Shown: positions 42,755-53,725 of the stretch, one piece after another
Position numbering within the stretch: position 1 is the stretch's first letter
Layout: the number at the start of each line of letters is the position of its first letter
Position numbers and translations under genes: made by a program
The notes under the pieces: generated by a model
Seen by the model: the letters and a program-made list of their open reading frames with translations, nothing else
What the model was told of the DNA's origin: nothing
Database searches by the model: none
Assembly: GCF_028640845.1 (NCBI RefSeq)
Contig: NC_080540.1
Coordinates: 155,813,920 to 155,877,919 of the forward strand
Length of the DNA stretch: 64,000 nt
Reading direction: 5' to 3'
Source of the DNA: Ahaetulla prasina
Lineage: Eukaryota; Chordata; Lepidosauria; Squamata; Colubridae

Positions 42755-43106
42755 AAAGGTACATATGTTTTCCTCAAGCGCTGACTTTAGATGTGACAAA
42801 TCAGCTTTTATTTTAGGAAATATGGTCTCTTCCAGTACTGTAGTTACAGATCCTTGCAAGCTGTTCTTTGAAATGTTCATTCCCACTTTGATTCAGCAGT
42901 GTGACAGAGCAAACCAGCCGCCAGGGGATCAATTTTCAATTTGTAGCATGAATTTCCAGCGTACATTTCAGTGGTTCAATAATTCAATGCAAGCGATGAG
43001 ATCTGATTCCACTGAAAAAAATTCAGGAGTATTTCTGAACTTAGCTTTCAGTATTTCTCAAGCTAATTTGGCTGGAGCCACAAGTGACGCCACAGGCTAT
43101 GTCTGA
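42755..43106 (+). CDS. Unrecognised exon-like ORF
   Basis: I do not recognise this protein. From the ATG at 42765 the frame is 113 codons; it is also open upstream to about 42755. A strong pyrimidine tract ending TTCAACCTTGTAG (about 42718-42753) precedes it like a splice acceptor, so it could be a last coding exon ending at the stop after 43103. The product has six cysteines (DFRCDKSAFI, TDPCKLFFEMFIPTL, QQCDRAN, FSICSMNF among them) and a Ser/Asn-rich composition, without obvious simple repeats or transposon motifs. No donor site or neighbouring exon was identified. It may be a chance frame, a lineage-specific exon, or a decayed gene. Confidence 0.25.
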
Positions 43107-43858
43107 TCTGCTGCCCATGTTTCCACAGCCATCATATCCTATATAATTTAATGGGCAAACTAGTGTCATCAAAAGCCTTCTTAGCTGCATGTTGCTCTGT
43201 AGTCAAGACTGAGAGACCATTCTTAGTCAAAAAAAAAAATTGGTTGGGATTGGATGGGGATGGATCTCATGTAAGATCGTACATAATCAACTGCAGCTTA
43301 ATTTTATATATTTATCACTGCAAATTTAATTTTACGTTTTTAATTGCACCTGAGACTTTGAAAATATTTTTATAGATCACTTTGTAAGCAATGTGTATGT
43401 AGTCTATAACCAGATTAGAAAAAACAATTTTACTAATAAAACACTCTCGTTGAATGAAACCAAGGTTAAGGTGTTCACAAATGAAAATGTACAAAATAAT
43501 TATCCGTCTGATTTCATATACGTTGATGTAATATTATGTTAATGTTTATACTCAAGCCACAATAGTTGCATGAAGTTTATTCTCAGATACTAGTAGCTTT
43601 AGAAGTACTAATTTTATTTACTGTGCACTTATAATAAAGCACAGTACAGAAAATAAATAAATAAATAAATAAATGGAGCAATAATACATGACACACAAAG
43701 TCTTAAGAAGAAGGGTGCCTTCATGTTTGATATAATGCACTATGTTTTGAAACACTACAATCAGTTTCAGTTAACAAAGAAACACTAAACAAAATGTGAT
43801 TCCATACAGACTCAGAAAGCTCTTAATTGGTGTATGACATAAAGTTCCGTAACATAGT
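43107..43858. other. Anonymous AT-rich sequence
   Basis: An (AAAT)n tract lies at about 43648-43674. No supported gene was found. Confidence 0.4.
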
Positions 43859-43860
43859 AA

Positions 43861-45019
43861 ACCGTGTTTCCCTGAAAATACTGTAAGACTGGGTCTTTTT
43901 TTCTTTTGGGCCCCAAAATAAGGACTAGGGCTTATTGGGGGGGGGGTCTTGGTTTTTTTCCATGTACAGGAGGTCCACTTCTGCTTGTTCGCAGTGGGGC
44001 AGGAGACTGTGTGATGCAGAGTGCTGCTGCCACAAGGAGAGGGGGTGGAGCTGCCCCATGCACCCCACACTGGCTTACCTCAGGGCCCTTGCAGCCAGGC
44101 CACTCATGCTCTGACACCTGCCTCACATTGCGGCGGCGGCTCCAATAGCCCCATCTAGCAGGACCCCACATCAGAGGAGGGTTTCAGCAGGTTCTGACCA
44201 GTTCTGGAGAACCGGTAGCAGAAATTTTGAGTAGTTTGGAGAACCGGTAGTAAAAATTCTGACTGGCCCCGCCCCCATCTATTCTCTGCCTCCCGAGTCC
44301 CAGCTGCAATAACCATGCCCTGGATTGGGGAGGGAATGGAGATTTTGCAGTATCCTTTTCCCAGAGTGGGATGGGAATGGAGATTTTACAGTATCCTTCG
44401 CCTGCCACGCCCACCAAGCCACGCCCACTAAGCCATGCCATGGCCACACCCACAGAACCGGTAATAAAAAAATTTGAAACCCACCACTGCCCCACATGGC
44501 CACCGGCCCACTTCTTCTTGTTCGTGGTCTCAATGGAGCAGGAGGCCAAATAACGTGCTGGTGCCGTGGCCACGAGATGAGGCAGAAGGGTGCTGCCCCA
44601 CATGCCCTGCACTGGTTTACCTCAGGGTAGCTCGCAGCCAGGCTATCCACACCCGATATCTGCCTCACCTCGCAGCCATGGCAGCAACACACCACTTGGC
44701 CTCCTGCTCCATCGTGGCTGTGAGCAAGCAGAAAAAGTGGGCTGTCAGTCATGTGGGCACCTGCTGCACATGGCTGCCGAATGTCCTGACTGCGGGGGCC
44801 CTCAGGTAAACCAGTGCGGGCTGCGTGGGGCAGCTCCATCATCACCCAACATCACCTCATGGCCATGGCATTGCAAGCAACCAGACGGAATGGGCAGGCA
44901 GCCAGCTGCACAGGCTCTAAACTAGGGCTTATTTTAGGGATAGGGCTTATATTAGGCTCACGTATAAAAAAACATGCTAGTGCTTATTTCAGGATAGGTT
45001 ATTTTCAGAAAAACAAGGT
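43861..45019. mobile_element. TA-type transposon with ACCGTGTTTCCCTGAAAATA ends and internal repeats
   Basis: The left end ACCGTGTTTCCCTGAAAATA and the right end's complement ACCTTGTTTTTCTGAAAATA form a terminal inverted repeat. Two or three diverged units of about 180-250 bp (around 43975-44160, 44498-44690, 44700-44850) contain GCCCCA.GC.CC.CACTGG and TACCTCAGGG blocks. There is no transposase. A hAT element is nested at 44172-44489. Confidence 0.78.
44164..44497. mobile_element. Non-autonomous hAT element nested in a TA-type transposon
   Basis: The element is 44172-44489, with the 8-bp duplication CCCCACAT on both sides (44164-44171, 44490-44497). It has family blocks as in 20969 and 31786, including the GCCACGCCCACCAAGCC region. 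Confidence 0.93.
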
Positions 45020-45089
45020 ATATGCTAAAGTGATATATTGCTTCAAATTATATTTAACTAATCTTATCAAACATTGGTTATTCAAAAGT

Positions 45090-45240
<151 letters not shown>

Positions 45241-46513
45241 TTAATTTGTATACCGCCCTTCTCCCGAAGGACTCAGGGTGGTGAACAGGCAGAATAAAAA
45301 CAGCAATCAAATACATACAATAAAATATCAATTAAAAAAACTTATTAAATTTAGCCCGAATTTAAATACCTTTAAAATCCAAAAACCTAATTTAAAAATT
45401 TAAAACCCTAAAAACAACTAAAAAGTTCTATGCCAGTCCCGCACAGGTAAATAAATAGGTCTTAAGCTCGCGGTGAAAGGTCCGAAGGTCCGGAAGTTGG
45501 CGAAGTCCAGAGGGAAGCTCGTTCCATAGGGTAGGAGCCCCCACAGAGAAGGGTAGGAGCCCCCACAGAGAAGGCCCTTCCCCTGGGGGCCGCCAGCCGA
45601 CATTGCTTGGCTGACGGCACCCTAAGGAGTCCCTCTCTGTGAGAGTGCACGGGTTGGTGGAAGGCAAACGGTGGCAGTAGGCGGTCCCGTAAATAACCCG
45701 GTCCTAAGCCATGGAGCGCTTTAAAGGTGGTAACCAACAGCTTGAAGTGCACCCGGAAGACCACAGGCAGCCAGTGCAGTCTGCGCAGGATTGGTGTTAT
45801 ATGGGAGCTCCGACCAGCTCCCTCTATCACCCACGCAGCTGCATTCTGGACTAGCTGAAGCCTCCGGGTGCTCCTCAAGGGGAGCCCAGGAGAGCATTGC
45901 AGTAGTCCAGGCGAGAGGTAACAAGAGCATGAGTGACTGTGCATAAGGAATCCCGGTCAAGAAAGAGGCGCAACTGGCGGATCAGGCAAACCTGATAAAA
46001 AGCTCTCCTGGAGACGGTCGTCAAATGTTCTTCAAAAGACAACCGTCCATCCAGGAGAATGCCTAAGTTGCGCACCCTCTCCATTGGGGCCAATGACTCG
46101 CCCCCAACAGTCAGCCGTGGTTGTAGCTGACTGTACCGGGATGCCGGCATCCACAGCCACTCCGTCTTGGAGGGGTTGAGCTTGAGCCTGTTTCTCCCCA
46201 TCCAGACCCGCACGGCTTCCAGACACCAGGACAGCACTTCGACAACTTCATTGGGGTGGCCCGGGGTGGAAAAGTACAGCTGCGTATCGTCAGCGTACAG
46301 TTGATAACTCACCCCAAAACCACTGATGATCTCGCCCAACGGCTTCCTATAGATGTTGAACAGGAGGGGCGAGAGAATCAACCCTTGCGGCACCCCATAC
46401 ATGAGGCGCCTCATGGTCGATCTCTGCCCCCCTGCCAACACCGTCTGCGACCGGTCAGAGAGGTAGAAGGAGAACCACCGATACTGTTGAATTATTTGAT
46501 TTCCCCCCCCCAA
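45241..46513 (-). mobile_element. L2 LINE, 5'-truncated, with reverse transcriptase sequence
   Basis: The best L2 copy in the window is about 1.27 kb on the minus strand. Its 3' stem-loop lies at 45251-45285, followed on its own strand by the (AAT)n tail. It extends through the C-terminal half of ORF2 and stops abruptly at a C9 run near 46508. Confidence 0.93.
45428..46513 (-). pseudogene. L2 ORF2 reverse transcriptase, C-terminal half, frameshifted
   Basis: Frame one (46513-45875) carries MRRLMYGVPQGLILSPLLFN (palm, with PQG) and the catalytic YADD in YQLYADDTQLYFS, then LVTSRLDYCNALLG. Frame two (45944-45462) continues with LVQNAAAWVI, LRRLHWLPVVFRVHFKLLVT and FKALHGLGPGYLRDRLLPP. Frame three (45667-45428) gives the end, VGAPTLWNELPSGLRQLPDL. 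A frameshift near 45900 and a repeat-related shift near 45550 inactivate it. The motif order is that of L2/CR1-superfamily LINEs. Confidence 0.92.
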
Positions 46514-46650
46514 TAAACATATTAATAAAGGAGAATATTTGTAGCTCAGAGCTGAAATGAGGAGTCCTTGGTGCTCTCTGAGCTTGCTTGTTTTCTTGCA
46601 GATGTTTCATTAAGTAGGTAACATCATCAATGCTAGTAAACATATTAATT
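46510..46650. other. Unnamed dispersed-repeat fragment
   Basis: The text GGAGTCCTTGGTGCTCTCTG and TTTTCTTGCAGATGTTTCAT is familiar from squamate interspersed repeats, but I cannot assign the family. Confidence 0.35.
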
Positions 46651-46719
46651 TTGCAATCTGAAAGTCTAATCCCAAATTTGTTTTTCAAAGAAAAACCTCC
46701 CATGAGTTTTCAAGTATAT

Positions 46720-46759
<40 letters not shown>

Positions 46760-46890
46760 TTTTATTTTATTTTATTATTTTGATTTATATACCGCCCTTC
46801 TCCTGAAGGACTCAGGGCGGTTTACAGCCAGGTAATATTAATTTGCAAACCTAGCCAATTCAAACCATATTCCAGTCCATCTTAAAATGT
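46720..46890 (-). mobile_element. Short L2 3' fragment
   Basis: An (ATTT)n/(TTTTA)n tail is followed by the reversed stem-loop TACCGCCCTTCTCCTGAAGG. Only the 3' UTR remains. Confidence 0.82.
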
Positions 46891-48050
46891 ACCACAATAT
46901 TTACAGTTGGTCATAATGTACAGAATTTAAAGTTGTCCAAACAAATGCATATGGTTATCCTATACAATATCTTAATGTCTTATAGAGAACTGTCATATAT
47001 TCAACATGCCTTCCATACATTACCTTTATCACTTGGAATTTTTCAGTGAATCTAGGAAAGATAAATTGCAAAGCAATGCTTATATTTTGTAGTCCAAGTG
47101 GCCATTTTTGGCATAAGGTATGCTAGCAAGACCTTTCTTACAGACTGTACAACAGGCAGGAGAAAGAGTGTCAGCATTGGATACTTGTCTACTCATCTTG
47201 TTTCCGTCACATTGGATTTCCAAATGTCCTTGACTCTCAAGAATCCTTGTCAGAATAGAAACAGTTTAGCAAAGCATCATTACTGAAGAAGCAGAGAGGG
47301 AAAGCAATCCCATACAGCATGTACATGCCTATAAATTACACAGAATACAGTAGGATATGCTTCAGTGTGCGCGCAGCAGAGGGTTGTCCTACAAATCAGT
47401 GCTGTTGGGTTATGTTCCTTCCAGGAATTTTCCAAGAAAAGTTAAAATGCTACCAAATGGATTGTTGAGATATTCTATCGATAGTCATGGAATCCAGTAT
47501 CCCCAAAGAAAAAAACCATCCAAAGATGCAACAAAGCACGTCCCAAAGTAGCCTGGGTGGTAACTAAGCAACCCAGTTGTCTCCTGTGTAAGGACTGAAA
47601 CTGGGCCAAGATGAAAACTAATTGATGTCACAAGAATGTCAGAGTCCTTGTCACAACGATGTTTAATAGTTCTGCAATCAACCACATCGTATTTTTCAGT
47701 GAAGAAGCCTGTGAAAAACTAACAAGTGAACAGAGCTGACAAAGCTTGGCCTTGGAAGATTCCTTTAGTGCTTCCACATTAGGCAGTTTAGCAACGATTT
47801 GGCACAGGCAGAAAGCCGCTCACAGCCCAATATCTTTTTTTTTTTTTTTGGAAGGTTAGGCATTGATCAGTATTTTATCTGCTACTACTGGAAGTGAAAG
47901 ACGCATTAGTGGGTTGCTATTTTTTTCAGAGACACTAAAACATGCGTAAGATGCAGGCAAGCACTTCAAATTCTGTCAGTGGAGAAGACATGTGTTGATC
48001 CTCCATAAAAACAGATAAACATACAATACATATAGACAAAGAGGGAAGGA
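46891..48050. other. Anonymous sequence
   Basis: No supported gene or repeat was found. Confidence 0.4.
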
Positions 48051-48059
48051 GGGAGGGGA

Positions 48060-48081
48060 GAGAGACAGACAGACAGACAGA

Positions 48082-48131
<50 letters not shown>
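48060..48131. repeat. (ACAG)n and (AG)n microsatellite
   Basis: About five ACAG units are followed by about 23 AG units. Confidence 0.95.
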
Positions 48132-48133
<2 letters not shown>

Positions 48134-48145
48134 TTTTCCTCTTAG

Positions 48146-48559
48146 GTTACATGCAGGGGTGGGCTACTGGGGGTTCGGGAGAACCTCTAGGTAAGATTCT
48201 GTGCAGTTCAGAGAACCCCCAAATCCCACTTCTGGCTGGCCACACCCACCCTGCCCCTCTCAGAAGTCCCCACGCGGCCCGTTTTGGATGCAGGTAGGTG
48301 CAGGGCACACACAGAGGCTCGGGGAGGGTGGAAACAGGCCCATTTCCGGCCTCTGGAGGGCCTCCAGAGCCTGGGGAGGCAGTTTTCGCCCTCCTAGAGG
48401 CTCGAGGAAAGCCTCCGGAGCCCAGGGAAGGCAAAAACAGCCCCTGCCCCGCCATAGTGCAGGAGGCTGATATGGCCATGCCCACCATGGCCACGCCCAC
48501 CCAGCAACCGGGCAGAGAACCCCTTGCTAAAATTTTTGAAGCCCATCCCTGGTTACATG
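48146..48559. mobile_element. Non-autonomous hAT element, GC-rich interior
   Basis: The element is 48154-48551 (CAGGGGTGGGCTACTGG to AGCCCATCCCTG), flanked by GTTACATG on both sides (48146-48153, 48552-48559). Its interior is GC-rich (GGCCTCTGGAGGGCCTCC and similar). The open frames inside it are not supported as genes. Confidence 0.92.
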
Positions 48560-50060
48560 TATTTTTCTGTTCACTTCCTAGTTGGGCTGTTTGGTTAAGA
48601 GGTCTCTAGTTTTGCATACTCTGTCTAAGGCTGGAACACAGGAATTGGCACACAGCTTTCCTGGATTAGCCAAGGGATCTCTCTCACACAGATATAGCCG
48701 TGGACATCCAAGAATGACATCATATGATGCTGCCAGCTGTTATATATATTTTACCCCTCTTTGGCTCACGGAATACCGAGAGCAATCTGTTACTTTAAAA
48801 AAAAAAAAAGTAGTACAGTCCCAACCAAATAAGTTTGAAAATAGCAAATTATGGAAGCAAAACTACCGTATGATAACATTTAACAAAGTGTTAAAAGCCC
48901 AGCTGTAGCTGATGGGGTGATGAGAAATTGGACTATACTCCCAAAGCTCCATCGAGAGGTAATAATTTCTAAAATTCCAGCTGCCCATCTGAGAGCCTGT
49001 TATGTAATTTGGAAGACTCTTTTCTCCAATCTGGTGCCCTCCAGATGGTGGTGTTCTGACTGTGTTTCAACAACTGTTCCCAAGGGAGCATCTGTGTTAG
49101 CTTCTTTACATGTTCTTTTTGTATGGGCTTCTCATATACGATGCCCAAACCCCGTTGTTATTTTTAAATAGCGCCTTGAAAGTCATTCTTCTTCTTGCCC
49201 AAACGTCCTTTTTCCCTCAATCTGACTTTAAGGGGTTGTACAATTAAGGAAACAAAACACGACAATTGGGGATCTAAAAGCCGGAGCAGTCACTGTGTAG
49301 TTTATTCCTGTACTTGTTCAGGTGACACACACATGTATATCCTTGCAACACCCCTATATTTATCAATAATCACATGCTACCTAAGCCGGGGAGCCCAGGG
49401 CAATTTTTATGAGCATGAGATAGGGATGTTCCCTGAGCCCAGTTTTGGCTGGACGCCCAGCTGCACGGAAAGATTGGAACAGACACGTCTCTGCTGTCAT
49501 AGCTACTGGCACACACAACACCCTGGTGCTGTTGCAGATCAGCAGTTTGGGCTGAAAAGAGGGCCAACTCTTTTTTAATTTGTTCTTGCTCCTGGGCTTT
49601 TAGTCTAAAACAGGGAAAGCAAAACAGTCTTTTCCTACCCCATGTTATGACGTCAGAAAAGATTTCACATGTTAAATTCCTGTGTGTTTCAAGTTTGAAT
49701 TCATAGGACAGATGCCCATCAAGAAGCCACAAAGAAGCTATAGCTCCTGCTGGGACTTTTGTAATATGGAAGGCAATCACTAAACACTGTGATTTTATGT
49801 ACAACAGTCCAGAAAAATCAAACCAGTAATCCATGTGGTGTACAGATTAAAAAGCTTATGCTGAAAAACATCGGCATATGCTGCAGTGGTAATGCCTGCA
49901 GAGCTTAGAACAGAAAAGGGATTTTGACTGAAAAAAATCAGTGCATCGTTGTGTGGAAGCAGTGCAACCTGGCAGAAAGTGACAAGAGATCGCTTGACCT
50001 CCCCCTCATTGTTGGAGAAATGTGTGTATTAATTGTAAGGTGGCAAAAAGTCAGGAGGAG
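48560..50060. other. Anonymous sequence
   Basis: No supported gene was found. A fragment at 49030-49060 (CTGGTGCCCTCCAGATGGTG) belongs to the same dispersed repeat as 8466-8510. Confidence 0.4.
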
Positions 50061-50064
50061 TCTT

Positions 50065-50600
<536 letters not shown>

Positions 50601-50860
50601 AGCTTTGGTGAGTTCGCTTCATCCGATGGATCCTGTATTGCAATTTCACCTGCTAAAAAGGAAAGAGTTCATTATTTCACTGATGTGCTATAAGGCTAAG
50701 TGAAACCGAGTCCAATCACATGGAAGGGTTTGCATAGCACATGGCACCACAAATGGCCATCCTGTGGTTTTCTACCACTTGGTACAATTTTTTTTCCCCT
50801 TAACCCACAAAATAAATCATGGGAGCATTAGAATATGTATTTATTTACTGTATTTGTATA

Positions 50861-51259
50861 CAGGTGGTGCTCGACTTACGTCCGCAATGGAGCCCAGAAT
50901 TTACGTCGCCAAGGGAAAAATGTGTTAAGTGAGTTTTGACCCATTTTAAGACTTTTCTTGTTACATTTGTTAAGTGGATCACTGCAGTTGTTAAATTAGT
51001 AACACCACTGTTACGTGAAACTGGCTTCCCCATTTTGACTTTGCCTGTCAGAAGGTCACGAAAGATGGTCACATGACTCCAAGATACTGCAACCATCATA
51101 AATGTGAGTCTGTTGTCAAGCATCCGAATGCAAATCATATGGCCGTGGGGATGCTGCATAACAGTCATAAGTGTGAAGAATGATCACGTCACTTTTTTCA
51201 GTGTCATTGTAACGTCAAATGGTCACTAAACAAACTGTTAAAAGTCAAGGACTACCTGT
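50861..51259. mobile_element. TA-flanked MITE (CAGGTAGTCCTCGAC family)
   Basis: It runs from CAGGTGGTGCTCGACTTACG to the complement GTCAAGGACTACCTG, with TA on both sides (50859-50860, 51260-51261). It is the most complete copy here, 399 bp. Confidence 0.9.
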
Positions 51260-51547
51260 ACTGTCTTTATATATGTATATATTTATATCGTGTCATGCCC
51301 TTTTCTGGGCTCTCAGTAGGCTAATGTGAGGGCCAGAGAGTACTAGCCTTTGGAGTACTAGCAGCAGACCATTTTGAAGCATAATAAATCCCACCCTACA
51401 TAAGTGTTTGCAGGAGATTTCATTTTAAAACTAGTAGTGTAATCACACACCCCTGGGATTAAACAGGCCAGGAATAAACTGAGGCCCCTTTCAGAGTGGA
51501 TTTTTAAATGTTTCAGCAACTGCACTTTTGGTCCCTAACAAATTTTC

Positions 51548-51650
51548 AGGGGTGTCAAACTGGCGTCCTTTGGGCCAGATGCATCAGCTCCACAAATGGG
51601 AAAAAAACATTACGAAACATCACGTGGCAACGCAAGTTTGACACCTGTGC
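51548..51650. mobile_element. Short hAT-like MITE (CAGGGGTGTCAAAC)
   Basis: The left end CAGGGGTGTCAAACTGGCGT and the right-end complement CAGGTGTCAAACTTGCG form an inverted repeat about 100 bp apart. No clear 8-bp duplication was found. Confidence 0.62.
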
Positions 51651-51718
51651 ATAATCTTAATGTCTTTAGCCTTGAGGAGACGAGAGAATATTTAATGGCA
51701 TTCAGATACATGAAAGAG

Positions 51719-52264
51719 GGTTGACGCGGTGGTGAAATCTGAACCCATTTACTACCGGTTCACTGGCTGAAGATGCGCGTTGCGCGTGCATGCACAATGC
51801 GCACCACGCACCAAATGGGAGGTGTGCGCGTGTGCAGTGCACGCCAAAAGGAGGCATGCAGTAAGTAGAACAGCGCACAGGGGGGGTGATCAGCTGTGGC
51901 GTGTGATCTTTTTTTTATTTTTAAAAGCATTTTTTTACAAGCTATTCGGCCGAAGAGGTTGTTAAAAAATGCTTTTAAAAGTAAAAAAAAGCCTCTGACA
52001 ATCAGGCAGCTCAGCTGGGATCGTCAGAGCCTTTTTTTACCTTTTAAAAGTATGCATTTTACAATCTCTTCAGCTGAAGAGGTTGTAGAAAAAATGCTTT
52101 TAAAAGTAAAAAAAAAAGGCTCTGACGATCACGTGGCTCAGCTGGGCATGGGGGGGGGTAGGAAGCAGGGATTTTTGCTACCAGTTCTCCGAACCACCCG
52201 CCGCCATTGCCACTGGATCAGCTGATCCGGTCCGAACCGGGAGCATTTCAACCCTGGGTTGGCC
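51719..52264. mobile_element. hAT-like element with two internal hairpins
   Basis: The element is about 51727-52256 (C.GTGGTGAAATCTGAACC to the complement of CAGGGTTGAAATGC), with an imperfect 8-bp duplication GGTTGACG / GGTTGGCC. It contains an ACCGGTTC block, a GCGC-rich block and two long inverted repeats at about 51911-51990 and 52021-52127. Confidence 0.72.
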
Positions 52265-53065
52265 TATATGGCCCTATCCAATTTCCTTCTAATTAGGAAA
52301 AGCAGCATTTTATATCTAAATAATTAGAAATATTTAGTTTTAGCAAAAGGTTTAGCAACTGAGACTTCTTGAGTAACCCGGCTTACTGTAGGAAACATCC
52401 TGAATCTTCCATTAACATCGTTGATCAGAAGGAAGGATTGAGCAACCAAGATACTCAGTAGGGCTGTCTCTGATCGTGCAAAATTAGATCTATTTTAAAA
52501 AGGATCCCTGAGCCTCTACTGCCCTCTGCGTATGATAAGTCATCTGCTTCAGAGGGGCCGGAGCTCAATGGAAAAGCCCCATGTAGAAAGATCCCTGTGT
52601 AATGGGAAAGGCATCCAGAGTGAATTGACACATCTCCTTGCAGCAACTTTCTTGGGGAAGGACTCGGGAGACCTGCCAGGCAAGTGGAATAATAACCTGG
52701 TCTGGATTTAGCAGTGTCCTTGACTGTAAAAAGAGCAGGCGAGTAACCCATACCATAAATGTCCAGACACAAAGTCATTTTGGACCACAGACAAGACATC
52801 TGAGATGCGGCAAGCTCGCTCACACTTATTACGCCCCACTTTGAACTCTGGTCAAGTTCAGGTGGTAGCTGACAAGAAGGGTGTGTGCACCTCTAGTGGG
52901 GAGGGAAAGGGGGATCAGTAACACAAGGCCCCACTTTTCACCTTTGGAAAGGATCGCGAGTTGTCAGCTGATGCCTTGGCCTTGTTACCAGGGCAATTCT
53001 GCACATGTTTTCTCAGAAGGCTCCAATGAATCAGTGTGATTCACTCTGAGGTAAATACATAAAGG
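52265..53065. other. Anonymous sequence
   Basis: No supported gene or repeat was found. Confidence 0.4.
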
Positions 53066-53069
53066 ATTA

Positions 53070-53725
53070 CCGGTAGTCCTTTGTTTGACATCCATTCGTT
53101 CAGTGACTATTTAAAATTAGGGGGGCACTGAATAAATTATATTCATGACTGATTCTTGAAGCCCCGACCTTTGCAGTGACCCTAGATCAGGGGTAGTCAA
53201 CCTTTTTATGCCTACCGCCCACTTTTGTATCTCTGTTATTAGTAAAATTTTCAAACCGCCCATCAGTTCCACAACGTGCCGTGTATCATCATCTGCGCAT
53301 GCCTCTCGCGCATCATGGGTTGGGTTTGGGGGGGGATGCCGGCTACCAGCTCTGCTTGTCTGTTACAGCTGGGTGGTGTGGGGGGAGATGCGCAAGCTAT
53401 TCTGGGACGAGACTCTTTTGTTTGCGGTTTCACTATAGCACCATTAAGTTTCACTTACGTAACATGAACTAAACTTATGTGCGGGCGATACAAATAGTAT
53501 ATTTTCAGAATTTTATGAAAACCTAATGAAAATGTTTTTAAATAATTCTATGAAATTTTTTTTTAAAGTCAATTAAATTTAAAAAAAGGAAAGTCCTTCA
53601 GTATCGGACAAAACCCCTACCGCCCACCATGAAAGCTGGAATGCCCACTAGTGGGCGGTAGGGACCAGGTTGACTACCACTGCCCTAGATCATGTAATCA
53701 AAATTCAGATGCTTGGCTTCAAAAC
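53070..53725. mobile_element. TA-type MITE truncated and split by a hAT element
   Basis: The left part (53070-53187, CCGGTAGTCCTTTGTTTGAC) and the continuation (53691-about 53725, CATGTAATCAAAATTCAGATGCTTGG) match the CAGGTAGTCC family. The 3' end is missing. Confidence 0.75.
53180..53690. mobile_element. Non-autonomous hAT element inside a TA-type MITE
   Basis: The element is 53188-53682 (CAGGGGTAGTCAACCTTTTT to the complement CAGTGGTAGTCAACCTGG), 495 bp, with CCCTAGAT on both sides (53180-53187, 53683-53690). It is non-coding. Confidence 0.93.

Noticed and set aside
44279..44845. 188-codon minus-strand frame
   Set aside because: It crosses the boundary of a hAT element nested in another transposon; no protein domain.
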